Assembly (NCBI RefSeq): GCF_000312365.2
Contig: NZ_HG003685.1
Coordinates: forward strand, 288,502-352,501
Source: Anaerococcus provencensis
GTDB lineage: Bacteria > Bacillota > Clostridia > Tissierellales > Peptoniphilaceae
Length of the DNA: 64,000 nucleotides
Direction: 5' to 3'
The translations under genes were made by a program, and so were the position numbers. Under the pieces are notes generated by a model, which saw nothing but the letters and a program-made list of their open reading frames with translations, did not search any database and was not told the origin of the DNA. Below are positions 1 through 8,454 of the stretch, in pieces (the stretch's first letter is position 1; each line of letters begins with the position of its first letter).

Positions 1-1
1 T

Positions 2-304
2 CATATTTTGTCTGATTTAGAAAAAATAGCTGATTACATAGCCTTTATTCATAAGGGAGATTTATTATTTAATGAGGAAAAAGATAGACTAATAGAAATT
101 TATGGTCTTGTTTCATTAAATGATGAAGAATATGAAAGCTTAGATAAAGATGCAATTGTTGCAGTCAGGAAACACAAATTTGGCCATGAATGTTTGGTGG
201 TAAGAGAAAAAATGCCAGATGGACTTGAGCTGGAAAATCCTAGTATCGAAGACATTATGGTATATATGATAAAGGAGGCCTACAATGAAAGCCTTGATAT
301 ATAA
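2..304 (+). CDS. ABC transporter ATP-binding protein, C-terminal part (5' truncated by window edge)
   Basis: The frame is open from the first bases and reads HILSDLEKIADYIAFIHKG, the usual segment just after the H-loop histidine of an ABC ATPase (family pattern 'STH.l.e.e.i.d.i..i..G'). The roughly 100 residues visible are the tail after the nucleotide-binding core, so Walker A, signature and Walker B lie outside the window. The stop overlaps the next gene, a permease, by 20 nt. The pair is therefore an ABC-2 type exporter whose cargo cannot be read from the sequence. The TTG at position 8 is internal, not a start. Confidence 0.85.
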   Translation, partial: HILSDLEKIADYIAFIHKGDLLFNEEKDRLIEIYGLVSLNDEEYESLDKDAIVAVRKHKFGHECLVVREKMPDGLELENPSIEDIMVYMIKEAYNESLDI

Positions 305-914
305 AGATTTGATTTCTCTAAAAAGATACTTTGTGCTTATAGCTATGTTGATTGTATTAATAGCAGGCTATGAATATAGAGAAGGTCTTCTAATGTTATC
401 AACGGGTTTATTCATATTAATACCAATAGCTCTTATAAATGGTTTATTTGATGTAGATATAAAATCAAATGCAGATAAGTATATAGTAGGGATGGGGATA
501 GATAAAAGGAAAATTGTATTGTCCAGATACCTTATTATATGGATATTTGTTGGAATAGCAGTATTAATAGGACTTTTAGGAAGATTAAAGGTAAACAATC
601 CTAACTTATTTTCAATAAATCTACTAATACCAATTATAATTTTATCGTCAAGCTTGATACCATTAATACAAATTCCTTTGATGTATAAATTTGGAAACCA
701 AACAGCTAGAATAGTTTTCATGTTTATATATATATTTATTTTTATATTTGTGAATTATATGTGGGAGAATGAAGATTTAGTAATTAACTTTTTGCAAGAG
801 AATTTAGTAATTGGTAAAAATCATGTGGGATTAGTAATTTTACTTGTAGCTCTTGCTTTAAATGTCATATCTTTAATTGCTTCTATCAAAATTTATGAAA
901 ACAAGGAACTATAG
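285..914 (+). CDS. ABC-2 type transporter permease
   Basis: A 209-residue, very hydrophobic protein with about six membrane segments: residues roughly 12-50 as a pair, then about 80-105, 115-135, 140-160 and 180-205. It starts at an ATG behind a strong AGGAGG and overlaps the preceding ATPase gene, so the two are translationally coupled. Size and layout match the ABC-2 permeases paired with a single ATPase in Gram-positive exporters, for example the families that pump lantibiotics or phenol-soluble modulins. The substrate is not deducible. The next gene is about 80 nt away and unrelated in function. Confidence 0.8.
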   Translation: MKALIYKDLISLKRYFVLIAMLIVLIAGYEYREGLLMLSTGLFILIPIALINGLFDVDIKSNADKYIVGMGIDKRKIVLSRYLIIWIFVGIAVLIGLLGRLKVNNPNLFSINLLIPIIILSSSLIPLIQIPLMYKFGNQTARIVFMFIYIFIFIFVNYMWENEDLVINFLQENLVIGKNHVGLVILLVALALNVISLIASIKIYENKEL

Positions 915-997
915 TTCTAGTAATAGTTTGGTTGATAAAGCATGGTTTTTATGGTAAAAATGCCTTATCTTAGTATAGTAGAAAAAAGTGAGGTATT

Positions 998-1828
998 ATG
1001 GATTACGAAAAACCATTTTTATATATAGATACAAATTTTGCTCCAGATGAGGCCTTGATGACTTATATGGCTACAAAGTCCTATGACTTTGAGCTTGTGG
1101 CTTTGTCTACTGGATCTGGAATGATGAATACAAAGCTTGCGGCTGAAAATATTGTCGGCCTTATGACTGATGATGGCCTATACTTATCAGTGGCAGCAGG
1201 AGAGGACTTGTTAACCTACCATAATTTGGATAAGGAAATTTTTACTACGACTAAAGATTATATAGAAAAATTGCCTGCCTATGAAAATATAATTGATAAG
1301 GCCAGTGATTGTGGCAAACTTGATATCATTGCTACAGCAGGTCTTACAAATATTGCCAAGGCCATAGAGGAAGCCCCTGAGATAGAGGATTATATATCCC
1401 ATATTTTTATCCTTGGTGGGGAATGTGATGGCGAAGTTTCAGAAACTTTTATAGAAGACCCAGCATCTGTTGATAAGATTTTAAATTCTAGTATTGACTT
1501 ATTTTTATTACCCATAGAAATAGCTAATCAGTTTAGTCTTTCTGATGATATGATAGAAAAATTGTCAGGTCAAGATAAGAATCTGGATATAATCTTAGAT
1601 GAGTTTAAGAAAGATAATTATAGACTCCTTAAAGCCAATCTTTTGATGTATTTGATGCTTATACCAGAGGCCTTTATCTTTGAGGAATCTGGATTTGGAA
1701 TTCATGTTGACGATTCTGACGGTGAGCAGGGAAGTCTTTATAGGACTGATACAAGGAAGAAAAACTATAGGGTCACTAGGGTAAATGAGGATACTTTCTA
1801 CGACTTTCTCATGGGGAGCCTAAAGTGA
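998..1828 (+). CDS. nucleoside hydrolase-like protein with altered metal site
   Basis: A 276-residue protein of the inosine-uridine nucleoside hydrolase fold. The N-terminus reads IDTNFAPDEALM, where classical members have DTDxGxDDA. Near the middle, ILGGECDGEVSETFIEDPASV lines up with the family's 'MGG..(G)..aEfN...DP.AA'. The first Asp and one of the paired Asp are kept, but the third position is Asn and the second paired Asp is Glu. The Ca2+ site is therefore incomplete or altered, and ribohydrolase activity is uncertain. The start is an ATG behind GTGAGG. The stop overlaps the GTG start of the next gene (GTGA), so the two are co-translated. Confidence 0.7.
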   Translation: MDYEKPFLYIDTNFAPDEALMTYMATKSYDFELVALSTGSGMMNTKLAAENIVGLMTDDGLYLSVAAGEDLLTYHNLDKEIFTTTKDYIEKLPAYENIIDKASDCGKLDIIATAGLTNIAKAIEEAPEIEDYISHIFILGGECDGEVSETFIEDPASVDKILNSSIDLFLLPIEIANQFSLSDDMIEKLSGQDKNLDIILDEFKKDNYRLLKANLLMYLMLIPEAFIFEESGFGIHVDDSDGEQGSLYRTDTRKKNYRVTRVNEDTFYDFLMGSLK

Positions 1829-2328
1829 AATTTAAAAAACCTGGCCTTAGAATAGTTAAGACCTTCATAGCTGTAACCCTTGCTATGCTGATTTCATCTT
1901 TTAGACCAGGAGAGGGCTTGCCTTTTTATAGTGCCATTGCTGCCATAATTTGCCTAAAGTCTGACGTGGAAGGATCCCGTGAGATTGGCATAAATAGGGT
2001 GATTGGCACCATGCTTGGTGGTTTGTGTGGTTTGCTATATCTTTTGATAGTGCCTGCAAATTATCTGCCAAGGGCAGTGGAACTTATTTTGATTAGTTTA
2101 CTAGCATCAATCATTATTTGGGTAATGGCTATGGCTGGCAAACCTAAGGCTATTTCCATCATGGCCATAGTATTTTTGTCTATTACTATAAACCACGGCA
2201 ACGAAGGCAACTTGCCATTTCTATTCGCCTTTAATAGGACCTTTGACACTATGGTTGGAGTAATTATGGCCATTGTAGTAAACTGGTCGGATTTTGAAAT
2301 AAGGGAAAATTATAATAAGAATCATTAA
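1825..2328 (+). CDS. FUSC / aromatic acid exporter family membrane protein
   Basis: A 167-residue integral membrane protein with about five segments. The sequence resembles the N-terminal membrane domain of the ArAE_1/FUSC family (short YgaE-like forms): an opening RxxKTxxA helix, then a 'PFYSAIAAIICL' stretch followed by the conserved 'GxNRxIGTxLGG' loop. Long members carry a cytoplasmic C-terminal domain that is missing here, as in many Gram-positive short forms. The start is GTG, overlapping the stop of the nucleoside-hydrolase-like gene and preceded by GGGGAG. The transported substrate is unknown. Confidence 0.75.
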   Translation: MKFKKPGLRIVKTFIAVTLAMLISSFRPGEGLPFYSAIAAIICLKSDVEGSREIGINRVIGTMLGGLCGLLYLLIVPANYLPRAVELILISLLASIIIWVMAMAGKPKAISIMAIVFLSITINHGNEGNLPFLFAFNRTFDTMVGVIMAIVVNWSDFEIRENYNKNH

Positions 2329-2337
2329 TAAAATAAA

Positions 2338-2384
2338 ACTCCTTACTTTGGTTTTGATAAAGCCAAGAGTAAGGAGCTTTTTTA
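2338..2384. terminator. bidirectional rho-independent terminator
   Basis: A hairpin with arms CTCCTTACTTTGG and CCAAGAGTAAGGAG, followed by CTTTTTTATT on the plus strand and preceded by an A-rich run. It sits between convergent genes and can end both. Confidence 0.8.
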
Positions 2385-3914
2385 TTCATATTTTAAAAAT
2401 TTGTCTATATCTAGGGCATCTGTGGCATCTTCGAGGACTGTCAATTTGTCAGCTGATTGTATATAATCATCGGCATTTGGAATAAATTCCTGCCCATCTC
2501 TTTCTATAGATAGGACGATGACGTGTTTTGGAAAGTCGATTTCTCTTAGTCTTTTGCCAACAACTTCAAGATTTTCTGTCATAGTGTATTCAAAAATAGA
2601 ATAATTACCAAGTTCTCTTTCGACTGGACTTAGTAAATTCTTGTCCTTTAATTGTCTTTCTAGAAGTGTGTCATAGATTGGAGCCACCTTGAAGGCTTCT
2701 GCTATGTAGTATGAGACTATCACAACAATTGAAAGGGCTATGAGGTGTTCAAAGGTCTTTGTCATTTCTGATACTAGGATTATTGAAAGTATAGGGCTTC
2801 TTACAACAGATGCAAGTATACCACTCATTCCTAATATGAGGAAATTTATATAAAACTGATCTATAGGGACAGCATTTCTTAGCATAGAAAATATCAAAGA
2901 TCCACAACAGCCGCCTATGACAAGGACTGGCAAGAAAATACCCCCTTGGACCCCAGATCCGTAGCAAAAAGTTGTATAAAAAAGCTTAGCTAATAGGATC
3001 ATCAGTATATAAACAACAGAAAATTTGTTCAAGGACATTTCTTCCAAAAGTCCGTGACCACCACCAGTAGCCTTAAAAAATGTAAAGCCAATAAGGATTG
3101 TAACAGCCATCAATAGACCGTATTTTACTATTGGTGAGCTTATTTTTTTGAACATATCTTGGAATTTTACAATCAAAGTATTATAAAAAACTCCAATAAT
3201 ACCTGTTAGGATTCCTATAAGTATTGCTACCCAAATTAATTTCATTGGCAAAGACTCAGCTACTGCAAAGGAAAAAGCAGTCTCTGGTCCCATCAAGACA
3301 AAGGATATGAAATTTGCTGTAATTGATGCGATTAGGGCTGGCAAAAGAACATATTTGGAATAAGACTTGTGCAGCTCCTCAATGGCGAATATGCAACCCG
3401 CTAGAGGAGCGTTGAAAGCTGCAGCAAGGCCTGCGGCAGCTCCTGCAGTGATTAAATATTTTATTTCGTCAGGTTCTCTTTTAAGAAACTTGCCAACAAG
3501 CTTGGCACTTGCTCCACCTATCTGGATAGATGGACCTTCACGACCGAGTGAAAATCCCATGAGATTGCCCAGGCCTCCACCTATGATTTTTGAGGTGATA
3601 GTAGGAACTTCTTCCATTTGAAATTTGCCGAGTATTTCTGCTCGGATTTGGGGAATACCACTTCCACCAGAAAGAGGTGCCCATTTTAATAGCTTATAGA
3701 TCACATAAGAAGATATAATTGCAATCGCTAATAATATTAATATAGATTTTATGTTAGAATCAGCATACAAATAGCCCCTATAGATATCCATCTTTGAAAT
3801 AATAAACCTATAGAGGACTGAAAATAAACCTGCGACTATGCCGACTATTATTGAATCAACTAATATTCTAAATATTAGTTTTCTTTTGTCATCAAAATGA
3901 TTTTTCATTTTCAC
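2382..3914 (-). CDS. clcA: ClC-family chloride transporter with C-terminal TrkA-C (RCK_C) domain
   Basis: A 510-residue ClC protein. The three Cl- pathway motifs are present: GSGIP at residues about 84-88, GREGP at about 124-128 (its Glu is the external gate that marks H+/Cl- exchange) and GGIFLP near residue 320. About ten membrane helices occupy the first 410 residues. The last 80 form a soluble RCK_C/TrkA-C domain, a small-ligand regulatory module common in Firmicute ClCs. It is probably an antiporter for acid or osmotic homeostasis. It is transcribed alone, convergent with the upstream operon and divergent from the ABC gene at 4042. Confidence 0.9.
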   Translation of the reverse strand: MKMKNHFDDKRKLIFRILVDSIIVGIVAGLFSVLYRFIISKMDIYRGYLYADSNIKSILILLAIAIISSYVIYKLLKWAPLSGGSGIPQIRAEILGKFQMEEVPTITSKIIGGGLGNLMGFSLGREGPSIQIGGASAKLVGKFLKREPDEIKYLITAGAAAGLAAAFNAPLAGCIFAIEELHKSYSKYVLLPALIASITANFISFVLMGPETAFSFAVAESLPMKLIWVAILIGILTGIIGVFYNTLIVKFQDMFKKISSPIVKYGLLMAVTILIGFTFFKATGGGHGLLEEMSLNKFSVVYILMILLAKLFYTTFCYGSGVQGGIFLPVLVIGGCCGSLIFSMLRNAVPIDQFYINFLILGMSGILASVVRSPILSIILVSEMTKTFEHLIALSIVVIVSYYIAEAFKVAPIYDTLLERQLKDKNLLSPVERELGNYSIFEYTMTENLEVVGKRLREIDFPKHVIVLSIERDGQEFIPNADDYIQSADKLTVLEDATDALDIDKFLKYE

Positions 3915-4041
3915 CGTCCTTAAATTTACTAGATAAATTTATTATACTGGAAAGAAATTAAATCTTGTATTTTTAAAACTATATAATTCATATTTTAAAT
4001 ATATTTATCTCTATGATACAATTTAGCTAAAGGAGGCGAAG

Positions 4042-4764
4042 ATGATTGAAGTAAAAAATTTTACAAAAGCTTATTCCAACGGCAAAATTGCTGTTGATGA
4101 CATATCTTTTGATGTAAGAAATGGTGAAATATTTGGTTTTCTAGGACCAAATGGAGCAGGTAAATCAACTACTATAAAATCTATTGTTGGTATCAATTCC
4201 ATAACTAGTGGAAGTATCACCATGGGCGGGCTCACTATGGATGAGGACCCAATATCCTATAAGAAGCAATTCTCATACGTACCTGACAACCCAGAACTAT
4301 TTGAAAACTATTCTGGCTATGAGTACATAAATTTTTTGGCTGATATATACGGAATAGACGAGCAAACGCGAAAGGAGCGACTTGATTATTATTTGGAATT
4401 TTTTGATATAAGGATGGCTATGGGAGATCAAATAGAAACATATTCTCACGGTATGGCCCAAAGACTAGCTCTTATAGGGGCTCTTATCAATGATCCTGAT
4501 TTATTAATTCTTGATGAACCTATGGTTGGCCTTGATGCCAAAAGCGCCTACAATTTGAAAAATATCCTAAGGCAAAGGGCCAAAGATGGCAAATCTATTT
4601 TCTTTTCAACCCACGTGATGAGTGTAGCCCAAGAACTTTGTGACAGGATTGCCATCATTAATAAGGGCAAAATCATAGCCTTGGGAACTTTTGACGAGAT
4701 CAAAAATCAATCCAACCACAAGGAAAACCTAGAAGCAGTATTCTTGGAGCTTACTGATGAATAA
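4042..4764 (+). CDS. ABC transporter ATP-binding protein
   Basis: A 240-residue ATPase with Walker A GPNGAGKST at about residues 35-43, a signature variant YSHGMAQR near 134, Walker B LLILDEP near 155 and the H-loop STH near 191. The signature's SHGM form is typical of ABC-2 exporter and antibiotic-resistance type ATPases. The start follows AAAGGAGG. The stop overlaps the next gene by 8 nt, coupling it to a large permease. The cargo is unknown. Confidence 0.9.
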   Translation: MIEVKNFTKAYSNGKIAVDDISFDVRNGEIFGFLGPNGAGKSTTIKSIVGINSITSGSITMGGLTMDEDPISYKKQFSYVPDNPELFENYSGYEYINFLADIYGIDEQTRKERLDYYLEFFDIRMAMGDQIETYSHGMAQRLALIGALINDPDLLILDEPMVGLDAKSAYNLKNILRQRAKDGKSIFFSTHVMSVAQELCDRIAIINKGKIIALGTFDEIKNQSNHKENLEAVFLELTDE

Positions 4765-6415
4765 TATAAAAACTATAGCAAGATATGCCTTCTGGGAATC
4801 ATTCTTTCCTTTTTTTAAAAACAAAAAAATTGCAAATTTGCCCAAAAACCATTTTTTAAGGATAGTAACCCTATTAATCGGTTATATATTCATGGCATAT
4901 TTTTCCTATCTTATTATGTTTGTTGTAGGCAAGATATTTCTTCCTAATCCTGATGGGGATACCATGTATTTTACTTATTTTGGCATAATGGTCAGCCTAA
5001 CTATTTTGGTTTTTCACCTGCCACAAATCATATCCAATATATTTTCTGACAAAAAAATAAGTATTTACAAGACCCTACCCTTAAAGCCAGGCGAGCTTTT
5101 TATTGGCAAGGTTTTGGGAGATGTACTTTCATTTGTAGATTATTTGTTATTTTTGCTGATAACTTTTATTATTTACTTTATCAATAGAGGCTTTTCCATA
5201 AAGATATTGGTATTTGCCTTGGTAAATTTCTTTAGCCTGATTTTTACGACCTATGCCCTGTTGACATTTTTGATTTTAATCCTCATGAGATTTACCAATG
5301 TTGGCAGTCACAGGAAACTTGTAAAGACTATTGGTTATGTAATACTTTTTGCTATATTGGGAGTATTTTATGCCTATCCTATGCTAAATGACAATGGATC
5401 TTCTGCAAGAGAAACCGGACAAGCTATATCTATGGCTATTGAACAAATAGAGGGCATTTCAAATGTGTTTTTCACATCCAAACTTTTTGGCAAGGCCGTA
5501 GGTGGAGATCTTCTTAATAATATAATCTATACTTTGGTATTTCTAGCCTCATCAGCCTTGATAGGCTATGGACTTTATAAATTTGCAGACAAAAACTACT
5601 ATGATGGCCTTGGCAAAGAGTCTTCTAAAAACCATAAAAATAAGGGAGAAGAAAATCTTTCTAGGGTTAATCTTAAAGCTGGGTCCCAAGTTTCAGCAAT
5701 ATTTAAAAGAGATGTAAAAACCCTATTTTCTAATGTGGTTTTCCTAGCATCAACCATACCTATGTTTATTATTTTTGGAACTCTGGGTGCAAAAACTGGT
5801 TCACAAATAAGAAAAGATGTTAGCAACTTTTCTTTTGCTGACCCGGAAATAAGATTTTGGATTTTCCTCATAGGATTTTTGTTAGCTCTAATGATTTGGT
5901 CAAACTCTGGCTTTGCCAATACTGCCCTATCCCGTGAGCACAAGAGCTTCTATTTGTTCCAAAGTCTGCCTATAGATTACAAAAAACATTTTAGGGCCAG
6001 GTTACTTGCAGCTAGCTTGATAAGTCTTGCCTTTAACCTAATTCTTACAATACTATTTATCATCACTGTCAAATTTGGGATAATAAATGGAATTCTTCTC
6101 TTTGTTGGGATGGGTCTGGGTTCAATACTAGCAAATAGTTTTGCTCTATACACTGGGAGCAAAAATATAAAGACAAACTGGACCAAACCTGAAGAAATCA
6201 CCAAGGGAGGGGTCAAGGAGCTTCTTTACTACTTTTTATCAATGATATTTATAGGCTTAATAGCCCTATTAAATGTATTATTGAGTAAAGCTTTTGCTAA
6301 TACTCCTTATATTGGCTGGATAATAATAAGCATCTTACTAGTAGTCATAAGCGTTATAACTATAAGGCTTGCCCTATCTTCATACAAGAAAGGCTTCTAT
6401 GATATAAACGATTAA
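4757..6415 (+). CDS. ABC transporter permease, two-halved ABC-2 exporter type
   Basis: A 552-residue membrane protein with about twelve segments in two blocks (about 35-270 and 320-545), separated by a charged linker near residues 280-310. The architecture suggests two six-helix ABC-2 halves in one chain, so one copy may pair with a dimer of the preceding ATPase. The motif 'IYKTLPLKPGELFIGK' is typical of the first cytoplasmic loop in this group. The start is an ATG overlapping the ATPase stop. No clear hairpin terminator follows before the secreted-protein gene at 6497. Confidence 0.8.
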   Translation: MNNIKTIARYAFWESFFPFFKNKKIANLPKNHFLRIVTLLIGYIFMAYFSYLIMFVVGKIFLPNPDGDTMYFTYFGIMVSLTILVFHLPQIISNIFSDKKISIYKTLPLKPGELFIGKVLGDVLSFVDYLLFLLITFIIYFINRGFSIKILVFALVNFFSLIFTTYALLTFLILILMRFTNVGSHRKLVKTIGYVILFAILGVFYAYPMLNDNGSSARETGQAISMAIEQIEGISNVFFTSKLFGKAVGGDLLNNIIYTLVFLASSALIGYGLYKFADKNYYDGLGKESSKNHKNKGEENLSRVNLKAGSQVSAIFKRDVKTLFSNVVFLASTIPMFIIFGTLGAKTGSQIRKDVSNFSFADPEIRFWIFLIGFLLALMIWSNSGFANTALSREHKSFYLFQSLPIDYKKHFRARLLAASLISLAFNLILTILFIITVKFGIINGILLFVGMGLGSILANSFALYTGSKNIKTNWTKPEEITKGGVKELLYYFLSMIFIGLIALLNVLLSKAFANTPYIGWIIISILLVVISVITIRLALSSYKKGFYDIND

Positions 6416-6496
6416 AAAGTAAAATAAGTGGGTAATTTACTAAGGAAAGGATTTTGAGAATAATTATCAAAGCTAATGAGCTTTAAGGAGACAATT

Positions 6497-7486
6497 ATGA
6501 AAAACATCAAAAAATTGACAGCAGCACTACTTGCCTTGTCATTTCTAGCTTTTAATAGCGCGACAAATCCTTCTTTAAGTTTTGCCGAAAGCAAGGCAGA
6601 TGAAAGTAAAATTGACCTAGGAGTTGACAAAGGAAAGGGGGCATACAAAGAAAAGAAAGTTCAAGTAAATCCAAACGATCTTCGCTACCAACAATTCCTA
6701 ATGAACCTAAGAGAAGTCCGTGACAAGTCCTGGGAATCCAATGTACCATATACCATGGGAGCGGATAACGAAAAAGGCGCCACTATCCGAGATATTGCCA
6801 AAGAATATGGCTATGAGACAAAAGAAGCATATATCGACGGTATAAAATGGTCAAATGATTTGGAAAAGATTGCCATTCAAAGATCTTTTGAACAAACATA
6901 CACAGGCCTAGGTAGCCAAAGAGTGGATGGGACAAGTTTTCAAACAGCAACAATAAATGGAATAAGTTCAGATAAAGAAATCCTTTCAGCAGATACAATA
7001 GATCCTAATATTACAGACCCAATTGGCTTATGGTCATATGGAAAAATAGAAAAAGCAAATAATATGTCCGAATATGACATTTTATTAAAGGAAAATGGTG
7101 TAAAAACAGATTGGAATGCCAGTCTCCACGACCTATTAAATCCAGCATATAAGTATGTAGGATTTGCAGAGGTGAAAGATCCTGATCAAAAAGTGACCTT
7201 TGCAACAGCAGAATTTGCCAAAGATATAGCAAATAATAGTGAAAAGCAAGCAAATATAGTTGGCGAATACACCCTAAGCACTGGAGCAAACAAAGAAGGA
7301 ATTTCAGATGAAGTAAGAGAAAATATTGAAAAATCAATCCAAGAAGCTGAAATACAAATAAAAGCTGCGGAAGATTTGATTAATAATTATCCACAAACAA
7401 TTAAAAATGTTAAGGGAAAATTAGTAGGACTAATCGAGGAAAGTAAAGATCTTATAAAAGAACTTAGAGCCTTGATGGAACAATAA
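6497..7486 (+). CDS. secreted CAP/SCP-like domain protein with C-terminal 'NYPxT' helical module
   Basis: A 329-residue secreted protein. The start at 6497 is preferred over an upstream in-frame ATG because AAGGAG lies just before it and it begins a proper signal peptide (MKNIKKL, hydrophobic core, predicted cut after SFA near residue 30). Residues about 60-265 resemble a divergent CAP/SCP domain: IKWSNDLEKIAIQRSFE looks like the family's 'L.W.p.L...A..rA', and LLNPAYKYVGFAEV like its C-terminal strand. Residues about 270-329 form a charged amphipathic helical segment (QIKAAEDLINNYPQTIKNV) that recurs in the next three genes. No LPXTG or transmembrane anchor is visible. The role is unknown. 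Confidence 0.75.
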   Translation: MKNIKKLTAALLALSFLAFNSATNPSLSFAESKADESKIDLGVDKGKGAYKEKKVQVNPNDLRYQQFLMNLREVRDKSWESNVPYTMGADNEKGATIRDIAKEYGYETKEAYIDGIKWSNDLEKIAIQRSFEQTYTGLGSQRVDGTSFQTATINGISSDKEILSADTIDPNITDPIGLWSYGKIEKANNMSEYDILLKENGVKTDWNASLHDLLNPAYKYVGFAEVKDPDQKVTFATAEFAKDIANNSEKQANIVGEYTLSTGANKEGISDEVRENIEKSIQEAEIQIKAAEDLINNYPQTIKNVKGKLVGLIEESKDLIKELRALMEQ

Positions 7487-7500
7487 TATTTACCATAAGG

Positions 7501-7530
7501 GAGCTGTTAGTTATCTAGCAGCTCTTTTTT
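7501..7530 (+). terminator. rho-independent terminator
   Basis: Stem GAGCTGTTAG / CTAGCAGCTC with a four-base loop, followed by six T. It ends the CAP-protein transcript. Confidence 0.85.
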
Positions 7531-7688
7531 ATTGTTAATTTTACAAAGAACACCCTATATTTATTGATAAAAAATATTGTTTATTATAAAATATCTGTAA
7601 AGAAAGTGTTTTAATAAGGGTAAATCATCAATAATTAGAATTCTTAAATGGTGAATGATAAAAAATCCTTATTGATTGAGGGGGAAAA

Positions 7689-8342
7689 ATGAAAATTAAT
7701 AAAAAAATCGCAGCGACAGGCCTTGCTCTAAGCTTTGCCTTTCTTGGACTAATGGCTAATATTGATAGGTCATATGCGGCAGGTATTAATAAGAACTCTG
7801 CCTTTTATAGGTCATCAAAGACTAGAGATGCATATTTAGCACTAACAGATAATCAGAGAGCAGAGCTTGATAGTATGAATGCTGATAACAAGGCACCGCT
7901 AAAAATTGATGAGCTTTTGGCGACCAATAGATACAGCCTACCAATTGTTAGAGGTAGAGATTGGCTATATCCATTCATGCTTGATAGAAACAAAAATGGT
8001 CAAGTTGGAGAAAATTATTTCAAGGGCAATAACAATGGATCTTCAAGTGGCCCTAGAGAGGAAGTAGAGAAAATTATTCCTGAAGAAGACAGTACTCCAG
8101 AAGAGACTCAAGGATCTGGAGAAGTTACAGAAGATGAAACAGAAAACTTAGAAGATAGGGCAAAGATAAAGGCTAATCTAGAAGAATCTATAAAAAATGC
8201 CAAAATCCAAATCGATGCTTGTGAAGATATCATAGAAAACTATCCAAAAACTATTGAAAAAGTTAAGGATAAACTCATCGGACTTTTAGCAGAAACCAAG
8301 GAATATATTAAGACAGCAGAAGAATTGCTTGAAACTTTATAA
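7689..8342 (+). CDS. secreted protein with excalibur-like segment and shared C-terminal helical module
   Basis: A 217-residue protein with a signal peptide (MKINKKIAATGLAL, predicted cut near SYAA, residue about 30). Residues about 75-115 contain RGRDWLYPFMLDRNKNGQVGE. This resembles the Ca2+-binding excalibur pattern (RG..gY.p.LDrDgDGvaCE), but the usual cysteines are absent. An acidic, Pro/Glu/Thr-rich linker (about 118-155) follows. The end repeats the QIDACEDIIENYPKTIEKV module shared with the neighbours. It lacks the CAP domain, so the module has been combined with different N-terminal parts. The start follows GAGGGGG. Function is unknown, possibly surface- or wall-associated. Confidence 0.7.
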   Translation: MKINKKIAATGLALSFAFLGLMANIDRSYAAGINKNSAFYRSSKTRDAYLALTDNQRAELDSMNADNKAPLKIDELLATNRYSLPIVRGRDWLYPFMLDRNKNGQVGENYFKGNNNGSSSGPREEVEKIIPEEDSTPEETQGSGEVTEDETENLEDRAKIKANLEESIKNAKIQIDACEDIIENYPKTIEKVKDKLIGLLAETKEYIKTAEELLETL

Positions 8343-8348
8343 AGACAG

Positions 8349-8371
8349 ACCAGCTATGATAGCTGGTTTTT
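8349..8371 (+). terminator. rho-independent terminator
   Basis: Perfect stem ACCAGCTA / TAGCTGGT with a TGA loop, followed by TTTT. It lies directly downstream of the 217-residue secreted protein. Confidence 0.8.
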
Positions 8372-8454
8372 AAATGTAAAAATTTCTTTATAAATCATAC
8401 TTTTTATTTAAAGCAGTTATATAAATAGTGAATACATATACACAAGAGTTTAAT

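Noticed and set aside
3367..3621. Plus-strand reading frame of 84 codons
   Set aside because: It is antisense to the conserved core of the ClC gene, with no ribosome site.
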